Below are positions 17,239 through 25,695 of a stretch of 64,000 nt of DNA, piece after piece. The stretch is taken from positions 186,001-250,000 of the forward strand of contig NZ_BBZK01000005.1 of NCBI RefSeq assembly GCF_001748085.1, given 5' to 3'. The stretch comes from Streptomyces sp. TP-A0874 (lineage in GTDB: Bacteria; Actinomycetota; Actinomycetes; Streptomycetales; Streptomycetaceae). The position numbers were made by a program, and so were the translations under genes. Under the pieces are notes generated by a model that did no database searches, was not told the DNA's origin, and saw only the letters and a list, made by a program, of their open reading frames with translations. Within the stretch, counting starts at the first letter, position 1. The number at the start of each line of letters is the position of its first letter.

Positions 17239-18663
17239 TCAGCGGCGGAACCCGCGGTGGGGATCTCGCGCTTGGACGTTCAGGAACGGTTCGAACCAAG
17301 CTGCCGCACGTAGATCGCCGATGCCCATGTGCTGGTTCGTCTCGCCGTCCGGGTCCTCGATCCCGTCGAAGCGAGAGTTGTAGAGCATCAGCACGTCGGT
17401 GTCCTGGAAGAACACTTCGGAGCACATGTCGAAGTCGTAGTCGTCACGGTGGGTGGGCAGTCTCCCGTGGTCACCAGTGGCATCGTCTTCGTCCCCGCGG
17501 TCTCCCGCGTCGCGGATGGCGAGGTGAAGGGCAAGTTCCTCGGCCGTGCAGGTGGGCTCCGGCCACTGCCCGCGTTCGAGGTCACCGGCGAGGTCGTCGG
17601 CGGCCCGGGCGAACTGGCGGCGCCACTGGAGGTCGGCCGCGAAGGTCAGCTTCGGGAGATAAGCGAACACTCCCCAGTGGCCGTCGTGCTCGTCTGGCAC
17701 CACGGGCCTGTCACCAAGTTCCTCGCTGTCGTCGTACGCCTGATCGGCGAGCACGCACAGTTCCGTGTAGAGGATGTCGGCGGTTCGGGGGGTGAGTTGC
17801 CACTGGCACCGCTCGTCTTCGCACTCTGGGTCGTCGCAGTGCGGCGCCTCCGTCGCGAACAGCGCCGCGAAGTCCGGGCTCTGCTCCCTGGTAGACGGCG
17901 TCGCCGGCTCATCTCGGCGAACAGCCGCTGAGTACCGCCAGCCCGCACCGAAGTCGGCAACCACCGCTTCCTCGCTCCAGTCGGCGACCTCATGCCCGTT
18001 CTCGGTGCGCAGCCGCATGCCCTGAGAGGTATCCGTGACCGTGTCCGCACCCTCGATCTCGCTGTCGGACTCCCCAAGCCACATGACGGCCCCGACGAGG
18101 TCCTGCGGGTCGTCGCCCTCTGGGTCGTCGTTCGGCTGGGGCTCCCAGCCCGCGCTTCTGGCCGCCTTCAACACGGACTGCTGGTCATGCACGTGGAACT
18201 CTCGGAGTACCTCTACCCGAATGACCGGACCAGCCAGATCAGCGAGCCGTGCGTCGTTCGGGGTACGCACGGCGCGCGTGACCGCGTCGGCGTCGTCCTC
18301 GACCGAGTCATCGTCAACGTCATTGGCGATCTGCTCCCACTTCAGGAAGCTGCCGGGAGGCATGGGCCAGACGCCCGCGAGCGCGTGCCGTGCGGCACTG
18401 CGGAGGGAGGAAGCCGGAGCATCGGGCAGCTGGGCGCAAAGTTTCTCCAGCGGCTCGGGCTTCCAAGCGCCGGCGGAAGAACCGATGGCCTGCTGGAGGA
18501 TGCCCACTGCTTGCTGCGCGAGTTCAGGGTGCCGGCAAGTGAGGACGGCCTGCAGTGAGGCAGGGCCCTCTCGGTGGTGGACGAGAGCGAGGATGCGGCT
18601 CTTGCTAGGGGTGTGCTCGCAGTGGAAGCCGCGGAGCGCGGCCAGGGTCGGCTGAGCAGACAT
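17239..18663 (-). CDS. Acidic protein of unknown function in the R-M island
   Basis: A 474-residue protein starting MSAQPTLAALRG (ATG at 18663). It is rich in Asp and Glu, has no signal peptide or membrane segment, and looks like at least two domains: an alpha-helical N-terminal ~110 residues, then an acidic linker and a C-terminal half. A compact Cys cluster CDDPECEDERC near residue 280 (C-x4-C-x4-C) may bind metal. I cannot assign a family. It lies convergent to the R-M operon and divergent from the SEC-C gene, so a defence role is possible but unproven. Confidence 0.7.
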   Translation of the reverse strand: MSAQPTLAALRGFHCEHTPSKSRILALVHHREGPASLQAVLTCRHPELAQQAVGILQQAIGSSAGAWKPEPLEKLCAQLPDAPASSLRSAARHALAGVWPMPPGSFLKWEQIANDVDDDSVEDDADAVTRAVRTPNDARLADLAGPVIRVEVLREFHVHDQQSVLKAARSAGWEPQPNDDPEGDDPQDLVGAVMWLGESDSEIEGADTVTDTSQGMRLRTENGHEVADWSEEAVVADFGAGWRYSAAVRRDEPATPSTREQSPDFAALFATEAPHCDDPECEDERCQWQLTPRTADILYTELCVLADQAYDDSEELGDRPVVPDEHDGHWGVFAYLPKLTFAADLQWRRQFARAADDLAGDLERGQWPEPTCTAEELALHLAIRDAGDRGDEDDATGDHGRLPTHRDDYDFDMCSEVFFQDTDVLMLYNSRFDGIEDPDGETNQHMGIGDLRAAAWFEPFLNVQARDPHRGFRR

Positions 18664-18940
18664 GCGGAGGACTCCGAACGTTGGCGCACGGGGGCCGTGC
18701 GTGGAAGGGAGTGGAGTTCCGCTGGTGGGCACGCTGCTGACGCGCCTCCGGACGGCGAAGACTAGTGCGCTCGGCTGGTTCCCCCGGTGCTACCGGGAGT
18801 CCGGACCTGGCTTCCACAGCTTACTCACACTAAGCGGCCGATAGTGATGGAAGACCTGCCGTCCGGCCTGACCGGTTTTCGGTAGGTGACCTGCTCCTCA
18901 CCGCTAACCTGGTTCGACCGTACGACGCTTGGAGGTGGCC

Positions 18941-19963
18941 TTGAGGCCGCAAGAGGTGATACCACCGCAACGTCTAGGCCACCTCGAACGCGAGTCCAGG
19001 GGTTACCCCGTGATCGCAACGGTTGGGCGTGACGCAGAGGGGGCAAACTTCGGAGCGATCGATGAACGGCGAAAGCTCGTACTGGCCACCTTCGACTGGT
19101 GTGCTGTCTGCGGGCTTCCCTTCGGAGATGAAGCACGATGGCAAGTGCTCCCCCACTTCGGCGACACACCTCTTCCCGAAGAAGTTGGGCTCGCAGAGGC
19201 ACCCGTACACGAGATCTGCGCTGTCTACTCTGCGCAGGTGTGCCCATTCCTGTCGTCGCAAGGCGCACGGCTGGGGGATGACAAGCGCCGCGGTACGCGT
19301 CGCGAGGAAACCGTTCAGGTTGTCGGATACAGCCGCACCAAGTCGGTTGAGGCGTTCCGTTCCTCGCTGCAGGACGATCTCTTCGTCCTGCACTTCTTCC
19401 ACGACAAGGTGATCGACTCCTTCGCCTACAGCGACCCGGAGGAGGTCAAAAAGCGGTACGAGGATCTCCTGGCGGCAGAACTGCCCATCGAAATCCCGGC
19501 CGCAGAGAAGGTGCTCATCGACCGGTTCAACGCGATGAGCACCCCGGACGAGCCGACCGGTGACCCAGGCGCGGTGGTAGCTGGCGCCGCCGTCATGATC
19601 GGCGCCAGCTTCGCGCCCGACATCTTTCGGGTCCAGGGGATGCGGCGCTTCGACGAACGCGACTCGTACGGGCTCATCGCTCGGCAGTTCCTGGAGCACG
19701 GCGGGCTTACTGAAGCCGCAGCGACCTTCCCTGACGCATCCGGCAAAGCAGCAGCACAATGGCTCCTGGACAAGGGCAATGACGTCCCTGCTGTGCTGTC
19801 ACTGTGGCGAGACCTCGGGAAGCAGCGGGTGTCTGGGCGCACGATTCCCAGGCAAAAGCCCGTCGGTCCGGGCCGCAGCGTTGGCAAGAACACGCCTTGC
19901 CCGTGCGGGTCAGGACGCAAAGCCCGTCGATGCCACCCTGCAGGTGTACCCGAGTCTCTCTAA
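18941..19963 (+). CDS. SEC-C motif protein of unknown function
   Basis: About 340 residues from the TTG at 18941, five bases after GGAGG; TTG 18929 and GTG 18935 are alternatives in the same frame. The N-terminal region has CAVCGLPF, a likely zinc-binding pair. The C-terminus is a SEC-C zinc motif, CPCGSGRKARRCH, like the tail of SecA that binds zinc and the ribosome or SecB. The middle is mostly alpha-helical and unrecognised. SEC-C tails occur on many stand-alone proteins, including ones in defence regions. Last gene of the island. Confidence 0.78.
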   Translation: MRPQEVIPPQRLGHLERESRGYPVIATVGRDAEGANFGAIDERRKLVLATFDWCAVCGLPFGDEARWQVLPHFGDTPLPEEVGLAEAPVHEICAVYSAQVCPFLSSQGARLGDDKRRGTRREETVQVVGYSRTKSVEAFRSSLQDDLFVLHFFHDKVIDSFAYSDPEEVKKRYEDLLAAELPIEIPAAEKVLIDRFNAMSTPDEPTGDPGAVVAGAAVMIGASFAPDIFRVQGMRRFDERDSYGLIARQFLEHGGLTEAAATFPDASGKAAAQWLLDKGNDVPAVLSLWRDLGKQRVSGRTIPRQKPVGPGRSVGKNTPCPCGSGRKARRCHPAGVPESL

Positions 19964-19984
19964 GCTGCGTGCAAACTCGCCTCT

Positions 19985-20017
19985 GCGAAGCGGCCGGCGG
20001 GAGCGTCGCCGCTTCGC
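19985..20017. terminator. Terminator after the SEC-C gene
   Basis: GCGAAGCGGC pairs perfectly with GCCGCTTCGC (10 bp, 13-base loop), beginning 22 bases after the stop. Confidence 0.7.
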
Positions 20018-20040
20018 GAGGCGGTCACAGCACCAGGACT

Positions 20041-20065
20041 TGGGAGAATTCTGGGAGATGATCTT
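20041..20065 (+). repeat. 25-base subterminal repeat, right copy (candidate arm site)
   Basis: Matches 13651-13675 at 23 of 25 positions in the same orientation (TGGGAGAATTCTGGGAGATG then ATCTT). It lies 99 bases inside the right core repeat. Confidence 0.5.
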
Positions 20066-20164
20066 CTTCCGGAGACTACGCGAGCCTACACCCCACCAAG
20101 CCAGACCAAGCCTCTGACCTGCACTTTCAGCAGCCACGCAGGTGTCGAGCTTGCCCGAACCTCA

Positions 20165-20209
20165 TTCGGGACGAAGAGGTCGTGGGTTCAAATCCCGCCA
20201 CCCCGACAG
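20165..20209 (+). repeat. Attachment-site repeat, distal copy
   Basis: Identical to 13538-13582: the 3' part of tRNA-Pro from the anticodon loop onward. The upstream half of a tRNA is absent, so this is not a second functional tRNA. Confidence 0.92.
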
Positions 20210-20217
20210 AGAAATAC

Positions 20218-20259
20218 GAGTCAGGGTCACTTCCGAAATTTCGGAAGTGACCCTGACTC
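20218..20259. terminator. Perfect 21-bp hairpin after the distal attachment repeat
   Basis: GAGTCAGGGTCACTTCCGAAA pairs with its exact complement with virtually no loop; the stem can open a few bases at the tip. It sits between the att repeat and the convergent integrase remnant and would stop transcription from both sides. It shares only the outer GTCAGG/CCTGAC with the hairpin beside the first repeat. Confidence 0.85.
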
Positions 20260-20282
20260 GTTGTGCGTGTCTATCTGCATGA

Positions 20283-20668
20283 CTAGCGTTCCGGATCCCG
20301 CTTGAAGATGCCGTCCATGACCACGGCACCGGTCTGGATCACGGGCCGGATCTACTTCCGGTAGACCTCCTCGGTCACGGCCGTGCCGGAGTGACCGACG
20401 AGCCGGGAGATCTCCTCCAGCGGGACGCCCCGGTCGGACAGCAGGGACCCGAAGCTGTGCCACAGCTCCCTCGGTGTCCACTCGTCGGCATTGATCCCCT
20501 CGGCGTCCTTGATCGCCTGGTGGAAGGCACGGCGGACGTTGGTCGCATCGAGCAGCTTGCCCACGGCCAGAGGGCTTCCACTCATCGAGCGTCGGGAGAG
20601 CGAGCGTGCGCCGGGACTTCCGCGTCTTGGTGTCACCGCTCCGCCGTACCGACCGCCAGACGGCGTAT
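20283..20668 (-). pseudogene. Tyrosine integrase, C-terminal remnant
   Basis: The minus strand encodes pieces of a phage-type tyrosine recombinase in different frames: TKTRKSRRTLALP in one frame, then LDATNVRRAFHQAIKDAEG through the catalytic C-terminus in another. Lesions are visible. The N-terminal half is missing. There is a frameshift with loss of sequence between the two pieces. The active-site box reads PRELWHSF where PRELRHSF is expected, so the catalytic Arg is lost. A TAG stop follows EEVYRK, after which IRPVIQTGAVVMDGIF still reads on. It points at the att repeat, as integrases usually do. Confidence 0.85.
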
Positions 20669-20943
20669 GCGGAGGCTCGGGGCCGAGCTCCTTCGGTCAC
20701 AATGGCCGAGGGGGATCACTTGCTTTCGCCCATCCGGAGAACGGTGTTGCTTTCACCTACGCGATGAACCGCGTCGTTGGAGGGCGCCACGATGTGCGAG
20801 CGGCCTCGCTGGCCGATGCAGTGCGCCGATCTCCGGGGCAATGACCTGGCTGGTGGTCGCGCGCGTTGTGATCATTAGGGTCGTCCGGCGGATCATGACG
20901 TCCGGTAGGCGCCGATGTCGGTGGAGCGGAATACGATCCGGGG

Positions 20944-21354
20944 ATGCGAGCTTCAGGAACGTTCACAGTTGCCGGCTTCACGCCTGCGCCGGTGCCCAGC
21001 CCGCCGATTGAGACCGCGGTGCCCGTGGGGGTGTCCACGATGGAGAAGAAGTACGAAGGTGAGGTGGTCGGGCGGTCGGCCACCTTGTTCACGGCTGCGT
21101 TCAACCAGTCCACCGCCACGGGCACCTATGTCGCCATGGAATCCTTCGAAGGGACGCTCCATGGCCGGGCGGGCTCCTTCAACTTCGCTCACGCCGCGAC
21201 CACCCTGGGCGACGGTGGCCGTAAGGACGAGTTCTTCGTCATTGCTCCGAGCAGCGGAACGAGTGAACTGGCCGGGATCACCGGAACCGGAGGCATGAAG
21301 GTCGACACGGACGGCACGCACCGGATCTGGTTCGACTACGAACTCGCACAGTAA
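20944..21354 (+). CDS. DUF3224 domain protein
   Basis: A 136-residue protein beginning MRASGTFTVAGFTPAP and ending with a beta-rich segment (GELAGITGTGGMKVD-like, then HRIWFDYEL). This is the allene-oxide-cyclase-barrel-like DUF3224 family, small soluble proteins of unknown function found widely in Streptomyces. Full length for the family. It is monocistronic, and GGTAGGCGCC-type sequence before the start gives no clear ribosome site. Confidence 0.8.
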   Translation: MRASGTFTVAGFTPAPVPSPPIETAVPVGVSTMEKKYEGEVVGRSATLFTAAFNQSTATGTYVAMESFEGTLHGRAGSFNFAHAATTLGDGGRKDEFFVIAPSSGTSELAGITGTGGMKVDTDGTHRIWFDYELAQ

Positions 21355-22312
21355 TACTGATCGTTGATGCGCTGAGCCGGTACGGCGATCCCCTCTGACG
21401 TGGCCGCCAGCGTTGCGTCCCCCCGGTGGCCCGCCCGGGTCCTCCAACAGAGTTGCCCCGATTCGTCGCGCATGACCAACGTGCCGCCCGGGCGGATCCT
21501 CCTCCGGGAAGACCTCACGCGCCCCCTTGAGCCGCCTTGCGCCGCCGCTTCCAGAAGGCGGCGAAGCCACTCGTCTCGGTCGACTGACCGCCGTCGGCGG
21601 CCTCACCCGTCAGCAGTGAGTTCTTCGGTGATCCGCGTGGCCACCCGGGGCGGTGGACGCCTGGCCCGCTCTTCGGTCCGACCTGCCGCCGACGGGACCA
21701 TGCGCTGGAAGGCACCCCTGAGCCCCTTCCACGTCGCCTTCGAGGGCCGCCTGACCCCATCGACCACTGGCACCACAAAAACCGGGATCAACCGTGGAGT
21801 TGGCACACCCTAAGACGCCCCCACTGGATGACCGATGCCCACCAGATCCGAACCGGCCAATACCGTCCTCAATCTGACGGTCCCGCTCTCGACCGCCGAC
21901 GCCCAGGCACTGGGCGACGATGTCAGGCAGCTCGCGATGCGGCGCGGCGTCCTCCTGCACGGCCTCCCGCAGTTGCGCGCCGGCAGGGCGAGTGCCGAGG
22001 ATCTCCCGACGACCATCACGATCGCCGCGGGCCTGACGAACCGGCTGGCAGGCATCCGAGACGCCGCAGTACGCCACCACGGCGCGTGGGGCGGCAGGCA
22101 TGGCGCGCCGGGCGAACTCCACGGTCGTCCCCGGGCCACCGAGCAGTCTCGCCGACAAACCATTCTGAGGAAGGAAGCAAGATGGAGCAGTGGGCCACCG
22201 GCAGCAGCAGCCGATCGATGCCGTTGGTCAGAAATTCCTTCGACCGACGGACAACCATAGAGGCATCGAGCGGGCTTTGCCGCGTCCATCGACCCGCGGG
22301 TAGCGTGCCGAT
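21355..22312. other. Gene-poor patch, possible decayed ORFs
   Basis: About 960 bases without a gene I can defend. A plus-strand frame from ATG 21835 reads plausibly for about 85 codons (MPTRSEPANTVLNLTVPL, then GDDVRQLAMRRGVLL and ITIAAGLTNRLAGIR) before the sequence turns low-quality, but it has no ribosome site. A minus-strand frame from 21806 (MPTPRLIPVFVVPVVDG) is similarly short. Both may be remnants of former genes next to the island. Confidence 0.4.
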
Positions 22313-23272
22313 ATGACAGTAGGGGTGGGACAGCCGACCGACCGATTGACCAGGTTCCGCCGGGTCGGCGGTCTCGGAGCAGCGATAGCGGTGACGCCTT
22401 ATCTGCTCATCAAAATCGTCTGGACTTTCGGTTTGTTCATTCCAACCGAGGAAATGGACGGCGCGGACTGGCGTGCGATCAACGCGGCGACCGCGTTCCT
22501 CGCCGCCGTCGGCATCCTGCTGGCGATGGCGTTCTCCCGGCCCTGGGGCGAGCGTCTGCCCGCATGGCTGGTGGCTCTGCCGGTGTGGGTCGGCACCGGT
22601 CTGCTCGTGCCCATGCTGCTGCTGGCGCCGGTGCTCGGCCCGGCCGCTATGAACCGCGACCACGAAGCGGGTTCGCCGGACTTCTGGCTCTACGAACAGA
22701 TCCTCGTGATGATCTCGCTGATCGGAGTCGGCGTCGGTCTGCCCCTCGCCCTCGCGGGTTACGCCAAGGCGCGCTGGCCGGAGGCTCTGGGCGGCCCGTT
22801 GTCGTTCGACGAACCGGCGGGCGGCACCCGCGAGTTGCAGGTGACGCTGGCCAAACTTGTCGCGGTCGGCTGCGCGCTGCTCGCCTGCGTCAAGGTGTTC
22901 TGGGTGGCGGGCGGCACCCTCGGTCTGGCCGCGGACGGACTGGGCCGTCGCGACCTGTGGTGGCACATGCTGTCGCTGAGCACGGCCGCCTGGGCCCTCG
23001 TCGGCGCCTGGGGCATCCTGGTCCTGACCACCCGCCGCGGCACCCGTGACTTCCTCCCGCCGATGGTCGCCGCCTGGGTGTCATCGGGCATGCTGTTCTC
23101 GTACAGCGTCTACAACCTGCTCACCCTCACCGACATGCAGCAGCCGTCCCCCGAGCTCCCGCTCGCGGGGGCGCTGGCCCGGGACGTCAGCGCGGTGCTC
23201 GGCGTGATGATGGGCATGACCCTGCTGCTGGTCCTACACGACCGCCGGCGCGCCCTGCGCGCCACGGCCTGA
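22313..23272 (+). CDS. Polytopic membrane protein of unknown function
   Basis: A 319-residue integral membrane protein with about eight hydrophobic segments, evenly spaced, beginning at residue about 20 (LGAAIAVTPYLLIKIVWTFG). A conserved-looking EEMDGADW loop follows the first helix. Such proteins are common in Streptomyces and have no assigned function. A strong terminator lies 26 bases after its stop. It appears monocistronic. Confidence 0.75.
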   Translation: MTVGVGQPTDRLTRFRRVGGLGAAIAVTPYLLIKIVWTFGLFIPTEEMDGADWRAINAATAFLAAVGILLAMAFSRPWGERLPAWLVALPVWVGTGLLVPMLLLAPVLGPAAMNRDHEAGSPDFWLYEQILVMISLIGVGVGLPLALAGYAKARWPEALGGPLSFDEPAGGTRELQVTLAKLVAVGCALLACVKVFWVAGGTLGLAADGLGRRDLWWHMLSLSTAAWALVGAWGILVLTTRRGTRDFLPPMVAAWVSSGMLFSYSVYNLLTLTDMQQPSPELPLAGALARDVSAVLGVMMGMTLLLVLHDRRRALRATA

Positions 23273-23298
23273 CCCTCCCCCTCGTACGGCGACAGCCG

Positions 23299-23330
23299 TG
23301 TGGTTCACCTACGTCGGCAGGTGAACCACA
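23299..23330. terminator. Terminator after the membrane protein gene
   Basis: TGTGGTTCACCT pairs perfectly (12 bp) with AGGTGAACCACA around an 8-base loop. Confidence 0.75.
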
Positions 23331-23470
23331 TCGCGCACCTCGTGGCGCTTGTGCGGACCGCTCGACACGATGAGCGCCTCGGGCGGTGCCGCGCCCAGCC
23401 GTTCGAGTTCCGCGACGGTCTCCAAGGCGACCCAGGCACCATGCTGCGGCCGAGCAGGATGTACGGACGA
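23309..23470 (-). pseudogene. C-terminal gene fragment, unknown family
   Basis: The minus strand reads open for about 53 codons to a TAG at 23309-23311, with a protein-like sequence containing AWVALETVAELERLG and ALIVSSGPHKRHEV. No start or upstream part of a gene is present. It is probably the tail of a lost gene whose terminator is the hairpin at 23299-23330. I cannot name the family. The rest of the gap up to 23786 holds nothing else I can support. Confidence 0.3.
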
Positions 23471-23786
23471 CTCCACGCTACGAGGGGAGACTCACGCGGC
23501 GCGGAGTCACGGTTCGGCTGGCTCGCCGTATTGCTACGGGCGGGTAACCCCTCTACGTTGTCTCACGCGGAACGCCCGCTCAATTGACATGAATGCGTCA
23601 CTATGGCTCACGCCGAGGCTGGTTTCCCTGCCGGCGTCCCTCGGCGGGGAACGGACGCCTCCGACACACCGAACGCAGGTAGCGCCTAGGCGCTTCGGCG
23701 ACCGGGCAGCAGGGCGGCATCCCTACGATGCTGGCCCGCCCGCCTGTTCCGCCCGAGACGAGCGAGGAAGGAAACCCGAAAGCCCG

Positions 23787-24626
23787 ATGGCAAAGAGACG
23801 CATACTGAGGAACGCGGCACTGGCAGTGGTCGCCGGATGCGCCCTCACCGTCGCCGGTGCGGTACCGGCGACAGCGGACACCCAGGCGACCGTCTACACC
23901 CCCGGCGACACTCTGAACACCCGTTCCGGCCCCGGCACCGAGCACGCCGTCAACGGTACGCTCCAGCACGGCGCCACCGTGACGATCGAGTGCACCGCAC
24001 ACGGCACCCCGGTGGAAGGGCCCTGGGGCACTTCCACCCTGTGGAACCGGCTCACCACCGGCGCGTGGGTCGCCGACGCCTGGATCTACACCGGTACCAA
24101 TCAGGCGGTCGAGGGTCCCTGCGACGGCTCCGGCGGCACCGACCCAGGAGGTACCGGCTCGATCACCGAGATCGTCGGAGGCGTGAGCTGGACCGTCTCC
24201 CAGTACCAGGGGCCCAGTGACTGGAGCAGGGCCAACTGCTGGATGTACGACACCATCGACGACGAACTCGGGCTGCCGCTGTGCTCGCACCCCGGCATCG
24301 ACATCGCCATCCCCCGGGGCACTCCGCTCACCAGCCCCGTCTCCGGCACCGTGGTGATCGCCGGTGGCGAGGGGGGCTACGCGGACGACTACAATCCCGC
24401 CGCGGGGCAGCTCCGCATCCAGCTCGACAACGGTGACCAGGTCATCCTGGGCCACACCTCCGAGATCTACGTGAACCGGGGCGACCGAGTCAGCGTCGGC
24501 CAGTCGGTGGGCGCGTCCGGCTCCGCGGGTAGCGGCGCCCACCTGCACCTCGAATACCGCACTCCGGACTCGTCCACCCCATCCGGTCAGCGCTCCCTCG
24601 ACCCACTGCAAATCTTCCCGCAGTGA
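23787..24626 (+). CDS. Secreted M23-family metallopeptidase with N-terminal SH3-like domain
   Basis: A 279-residue exported peptidase. The signal peptide is residues 1-30 (basic MAKRR, hydrophobic core, AXA cleavage near VPATAD). An SH3b-like domain follows (TLNTRSGPGTEH). The C-terminal LytM/M23 domain carries the zinc ligands His168 and Asp172 (HPGIDIAIP) and the HLH pair His252/His254 (GAHLHLEYR). It is expected to cut peptidoglycan cross-links outside the cell. The ATG is preceded by AGGAAGG. A longer upstream frame is not used. A strong terminator follows directly. Confidence 0.9.
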   Translation: MAKRRILRNAALAVVAGCALTVAGAVPATADTQATVYTPGDTLNTRSGPGTEHAVNGTLQHGATVTIECTAHGTPVEGPWGTSTLWNRLTTGAWVADAWIYTGTNQAVEGPCDGSGGTDPGGTGSITEIVGGVSWTVSQYQGPSDWSRANCWMYDTIDDELGLPLCSHPGIDIAIPRGTPLTSPVSGTVVIAGGEGGYADDYNPAAGQLRIQLDNGDQVILGHTSEIYVNRGDRVSVGQSVGASGSAGSGAHLHLEYRTPDSSTPSGQRSLDPLQIFPQ

Positions 24627-24657
24627 CCGTCCCCCAGGCTTCTCACCTGGGGGACGG
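24627..24657. terminator. Terminator after the M23 peptidase gene
   Basis: CCGTCCCCCAGG pairs perfectly with CCTGGGGGACGG around a 7-base loop, starting at the base after the stop codon. Confidence 0.85.
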
Positions 24658-24793
24658 CGGAAGCGGCGAGACCGGCCGGGGTGATGATGCCCGGCCGGTC
24701 CCCGCACCCATCGCGGTATCGCCGCGCTGGACACCGGGGCTCGCCCTAGGGTCTGTTGCGAAAGTGGATCTTGTTCGTTGATGATCATGTTCT

Positions 24794-25668
24794 GTGGGAC
24801 GTGGGGATCTGACGAATGGCCAGTGGGCCCGGCTTGAGCCGTTGCTGCCGAGGGGTATCAAGCCGGGTCGTCCGCAGGTGTGGACGCGGCGGCAGCTGAT
24901 AGACGGCATACGGTGGCGGACTCGGACTGGTGCCCCGTGGCGTGACGTGCCGGAACGCTACGGTCCGTGGGACCGGGTTTACGACCTGTTCCGGCGTTGG
25001 CAGCGGGACGGCACCTGGGCTCGGATCGTCACCCGGCTCCAGGCTGAGGCGGACGCGAAGGGCCTGATCACCTGGGACGTGAACGTCGACTCGACGGTCT
25101 GCAGGGCCCACCAGCACGCCGCCGGGGCGGCGAAAAGGGGGACCTTCAGAAGGAGCCGCCCGGCGGGATCTTCACCGAGCCAGCCGATCATGGGCTCGGC
25201 CGATCCCGGGGCGGGCTGACCAGTAAAATCCACCTGGCGGTCGAGCAGGGGCGGAAGCCACTGTCGGTGGTGATCACGGCCGGTCAGCGGGGTGACTCCC
25301 CGCAGTTCGAGCCCGTTCTGGAAGCGATCAGGGTGCCGCGGCTGGGCTTGGGGCGGCCACGTAAGCGGCCGGACCGGGTGCGCGCTGACAAAGCCTACGA
25401 CTCCCGTAAGAATCGCGCCTACCTGCGCAGACGCGGCATCAAGACGACGATCCCGGTCCCTGCGGACCGCGTCCGCAACCGGCGAAACCGCGGCTCGCGA
25501 GGCGGCCGCCCGCCGAAGTTCGACAAGACCGACTACAAGCAGCGGCACGCGGTCGAGTGCAGCATCAACCGACTCAAGCGCCACCGCACGGTCGCCACGA
25601 GATACGACAAGCTTGCCGTCCGCTACGAGGCGACCGTGCTGGTCGCAGTCCTTAACGAGTGGCTGTGA
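24794..25668 (+). CDS. IS5-family transposase, two overlapping frames
   Basis: Frame A (24794-25219, GTG start) has the DUF4096-like N-terminus ([33 protein letters not shown]) and the first DDE aspartate in [16 protein letters not shown]. Frame B, shifted by -1, continues from [15 protein letters not shown] sequence through [20 protein letters not shown] (second Asp) and [19 protein letters not shown] (Glu) to the stop at 25668. The shift must occur near CGAAAAGGGGGACC at about 25132-25145. IS427-type elements commonly use programmed frameshifting here; a simple mutation is the alternative. Confidence 0.88.
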
Positions 25669-25695
25669 CAGGCACCCTGCTGAGACCATGCGCCG

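Larger units (their letters stand above)
13538..20209. mobile_element. tRNA-Pro genomic island carrying a type II R-M system, without integrase
   Basis: About 6.7 kb bounded by perfect 45-base direct repeats of the tRNA-Pro 3' end. The content is a broken creatininase-family gene, a methylase plus endonuclease operon, a 51-codon small ORF, an acidic protein of unknown function and a SEC-C protein. By eye its GC content is lower than that of the core genes to the left. There is no integrase or excisionase gene inside, so it is either a decayed island or a unit mobilised in trans. A ruined integrase lies just beyond the right repeat. Confidence 0.85.

Noticed and set aside
20165..20209. Second tRNA-Pro gene
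   Set aside because: Only the 3' part is present; the acceptor 5' strand and D arm are missing, so it is an attachment repeat.
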